DNA of 64,000 bases from assembly GCA_017889635.1 (NCBI GenBank), contig JAGGAC010000017.1:1-64000 (forward strand), in the 5' to 3' direction. This document shows, piece by piece, positions 62,783-64,000 of the stretch (its first letter is position 1; each line of letters opens with the position of its first letter). Source of the stretch: Bacillota bacterium. GTDB lineage: Bacteria; Bacillota; Negativicutes; Sporomusales; CTSoil-080. Position numbers and translations under genes: made by a program. The notes beneath the pieces were generated by a model. The model saw only the letters and a list, made by a program, of their open reading frames with translations, was not told the origin of the DNA and made no database searches.

Positions 62783-63259
62783 ATGGAACTGACGCATTTT
62801 AATCAGTCTGGTCATGCACATATGGTGGATGTTTCGCAAAAGGAAGACACTGTGCGCTTAGCGGTTGCTGAGGGACGAGTAAAAATGCTGCTTGAAACGA
62901 TGCAACTGGTAAAAAAAGGACTCATTGGAAAAGGGGATGTCCTTGGCGTAGCTCAAGTGGCTGGCATTATGGGGGCGAAAAATACCTGGCAGTTGATTCC
63001 GATGTGTCATCCGCTTTTATTGACTGGTATTAATATTGAATTTGATTTGGATGAGGCGGAAAGTTGTATTAATATAACAGCGACAGTCAAAACAACCGGA
63101 AAAACTGGAGTAGAAATGGAGGCGCTTACGGCAGTTTCTGTTGCCGCCCTGACTATCTATGATATGTGCAAGGCTGTGGATAAGGGGATGATCATCGAAT
63201 ATATTCGCCTCAATGAGAAGTCTGGCGGCAAGAGCGGAACATATCGCCGGAATAAATAA
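62783..63259 (+). CDS. moaC: cyclic pyranopterin monophosphate synthase
   Basis: Works after MoaA to form cPMP. The 158 residues match Moa[30 protein letters not shown], and [26 protein letters not shown] with the active-site Lys, Asp and Glu residues. It is encoded 44 bases after moaA with GGAGG before the ATG, so it shares the operon. Confidence 0.95.
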   Translation: MELTHFNQSGHAHMVDVSQKEDTVRLAVAEGRVKMLLETMQLVKKGLIGKGDVLGVAQVAGIMGAKNTWQLIPMCHPLLLTGINIEFDLDEAESCINITATVKTTGKTGVEMEALTAVSVAALTIYDMCKAVDKGMIIEYIRLNEKSGGKSGTYRRNK

Positions 63260-63280
63260 GTTGATAAGGGGGAACTGAGT

Positions 63281-63721
63281 ATGGCGGGAAAAATTATTGC
63301 AGTATGTACTAGTAAAAATAAGGGAGAACGGAAAAAAAATGTCGGTTGTTCACAGCTACTGCCCGGACTAGGGCTTGATGGTGACGCTCATGCCGGATTT
63401 ATTCATCGGCAAGTAAGTTTGTTGGCGATGGAAAGTATTGAGAAAATGCGTTCTTGTGGGCTGGATGTTGGTCCGGGAGATTTCGCAGAAAACTTGACAA
63501 CTGAAAACATTAATTTGGTAAATCTACCGGTGGGGACTAAGCTAAAAGTTGGCGATGCGCTCTTGGAGGTAAGCCAGATTGGTAAAGAGTGTCATAATCG
63601 CTGTGCGATATACTATCAGGCCGGTGATTGCGTTATGCCTAAAGAGGGTATCTTTGCCATTGTTTTATCAGGTGGTATGGTGAAATCCGACGACGTTATC
63701 GAGGTGGTAGATAATGTATAG
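63281..63721 (+). CDS. MOSC-domain protein
   Basis: 146 residues, a stand-alone MOSC domain (DGDAHAGFIHRQVSLLAMESIEKM, GPGDFAENLTTENINL, GKECHNRCAIYYQAGDCVMP). In stand-alone form such proteins are linked to molybdenum- or sulfur-handling; the conserved Cys in KECHNRC is typical. It lies between moaC and mogA, a common order in Clostridia-like genomes. Overlaps mogA by eight bases. Confidence 0.92.
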   Translation: MAGKIIAVCTSKNKGERKKNVGCSQLLPGLGLDGDAHAGFIHRQVSLLAMESIEKMRSCGLDVGPGDFAENLTTENINLVNLPVGTKLKVGDALLEVSQIGKECHNRCAIYYQAGDCVMPKEGIFAIVLSGGMVKSDDVIEVVDNV

Positions 63722-64000
63722 CATTGGTATAATTACTGCAAGTGACAAGGGCGCGTGCGGTGAGCGGCAGGATGTGAGCGGTGCCATGATCAAATCTATG
63801 TTGATGGGGTTGGGTGAAGTCAGACATTATGTGGTAGTGCCTGATGAGCAGGAGATGTTAGCCCAAGAGCTGATTAACATGATTGATAACTTGGGAATTG
63901 ATTTGGTGCTTACTACTGGCGGAACCGGCCTTGGACCTAGGGATGTTACACCGGAGGCGACGCTTGCGGTTATAGATAAAATTGTGCCAGGTATTTCGGA
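63714..64000 (+). CDS. mogA: molybdopterin adenylyltransferase/MoaB-type protein, 5' part
   Basis: The visible 95 residues show the MoCF fold: IGIITASDKGACGERQDVSG, LVLTTGGTGLGPRDVTPEATL, which bind molybdopterin. The gene continues past the window edge, so MogA and MoaB cannot be separated by length. The ATG overlaps the end of the MOSC gene, showing operon coupling. Confidence 0.9.
   Translation, partial: MYSIGIITASDKGACGERQDVSGAMIKSMLMGLGEVRHYVVVPDEQEMLAQELINMIDNLGIDLVLTTGGTGLGPRDVTPEATLAVIDKIVPGIS

Noticed and set aside
1-64000. CRISPR array, rRNA or tRNA genes
   Set aside because: No regularly spaced repeats and no cloverleaf with conserved GGTTCGA arm was found by eye on either strand.

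Overview
The window is AT-rich bacterial chromosome from what looks like a spore-forming, outer-membrane-bearing anaerobic Firmicute (Negativicutes, most likely the Sporomusaceae). Three independent signs support this. An alpha/beta-type small acid-soluble spore protein (3978-4244) means endospores. A secreted beta-barrel porin ending in Phe (2963-3850) means a diderm envelope. An [FeFe]-hydrogenase plus the HydG maturase means strict anaerobiosis. This assignment is inferred from gene content, not from a marker gene. No rRNA, tRNA or CRISPR array was seen.

Layout. 0-13 kb: hypothetical proteins, lysC, porin, spore protein, asnS, an aminotransferase, a DUF47/Pit phosphate pair, an EamA exporter, a TGS-domain nucleoside kinase, and an intact IS3-family element with both inverted repeats and a GGT target duplication. 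13-19 kb: the Nramp importer mntH, a manganese (yybP-ykoY) riboswitch on the opposite strand pointing into the mntH 3' end, a monomeric [FeFe]-hydrogenase and a membrane GAF-GAF-GGDEF cyclase. 19-32 kb: small cysteine-rich proteins, an MFS exporter, DUF896, uraA, the ACT/PFL pair, a MoeA-like protein, nth, a GNAT enzyme, a class A PBP, a REC-GGDEF regulator and a CorC-type membrane protein. 32-42 kb: addB-addA, a previously unlisted 43-residue Cys-rich protein, a MoaD-like protein, and a tyrosine T-box controlling aroF-tyrA. 42-54 kb: an exported SGNH hydrolase, the hydrogenase-maturation operon TM1266-hydG behind an unclassified riboswitch-like leader, a pair of dehydratase-activator-related proteins, an M20 amidohydrolase, and an atoS-atoC-atoE set with a sigma-54 promoter and a distal activator site. 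54-64 kb: yjbQ, trmL, an endonuclease IV-like protein, murB, a beta-CASP nuclease, typA, sepF and a molybdenum-cofactor cluster (moaA, moaC, MOSC, mogA) that runs off the right edge.

The most interesting feature is the convergent manganese riboswitch at 14759-14891. It has its own promoter-like sequence and a terminator that is mutually exclusive with the aptamer's P1 helix. It has no gene in its sense direction, only the antisense strand of the manganese importer. The simplest reading is a Mn-responsive antisense RNA that shuts down manganese uptake. The second is the leader of the hydrogenase-maturation operon (45635-45790), which shows a clear terminator/antiterminator switch but matches no riboswitch class I recognise.
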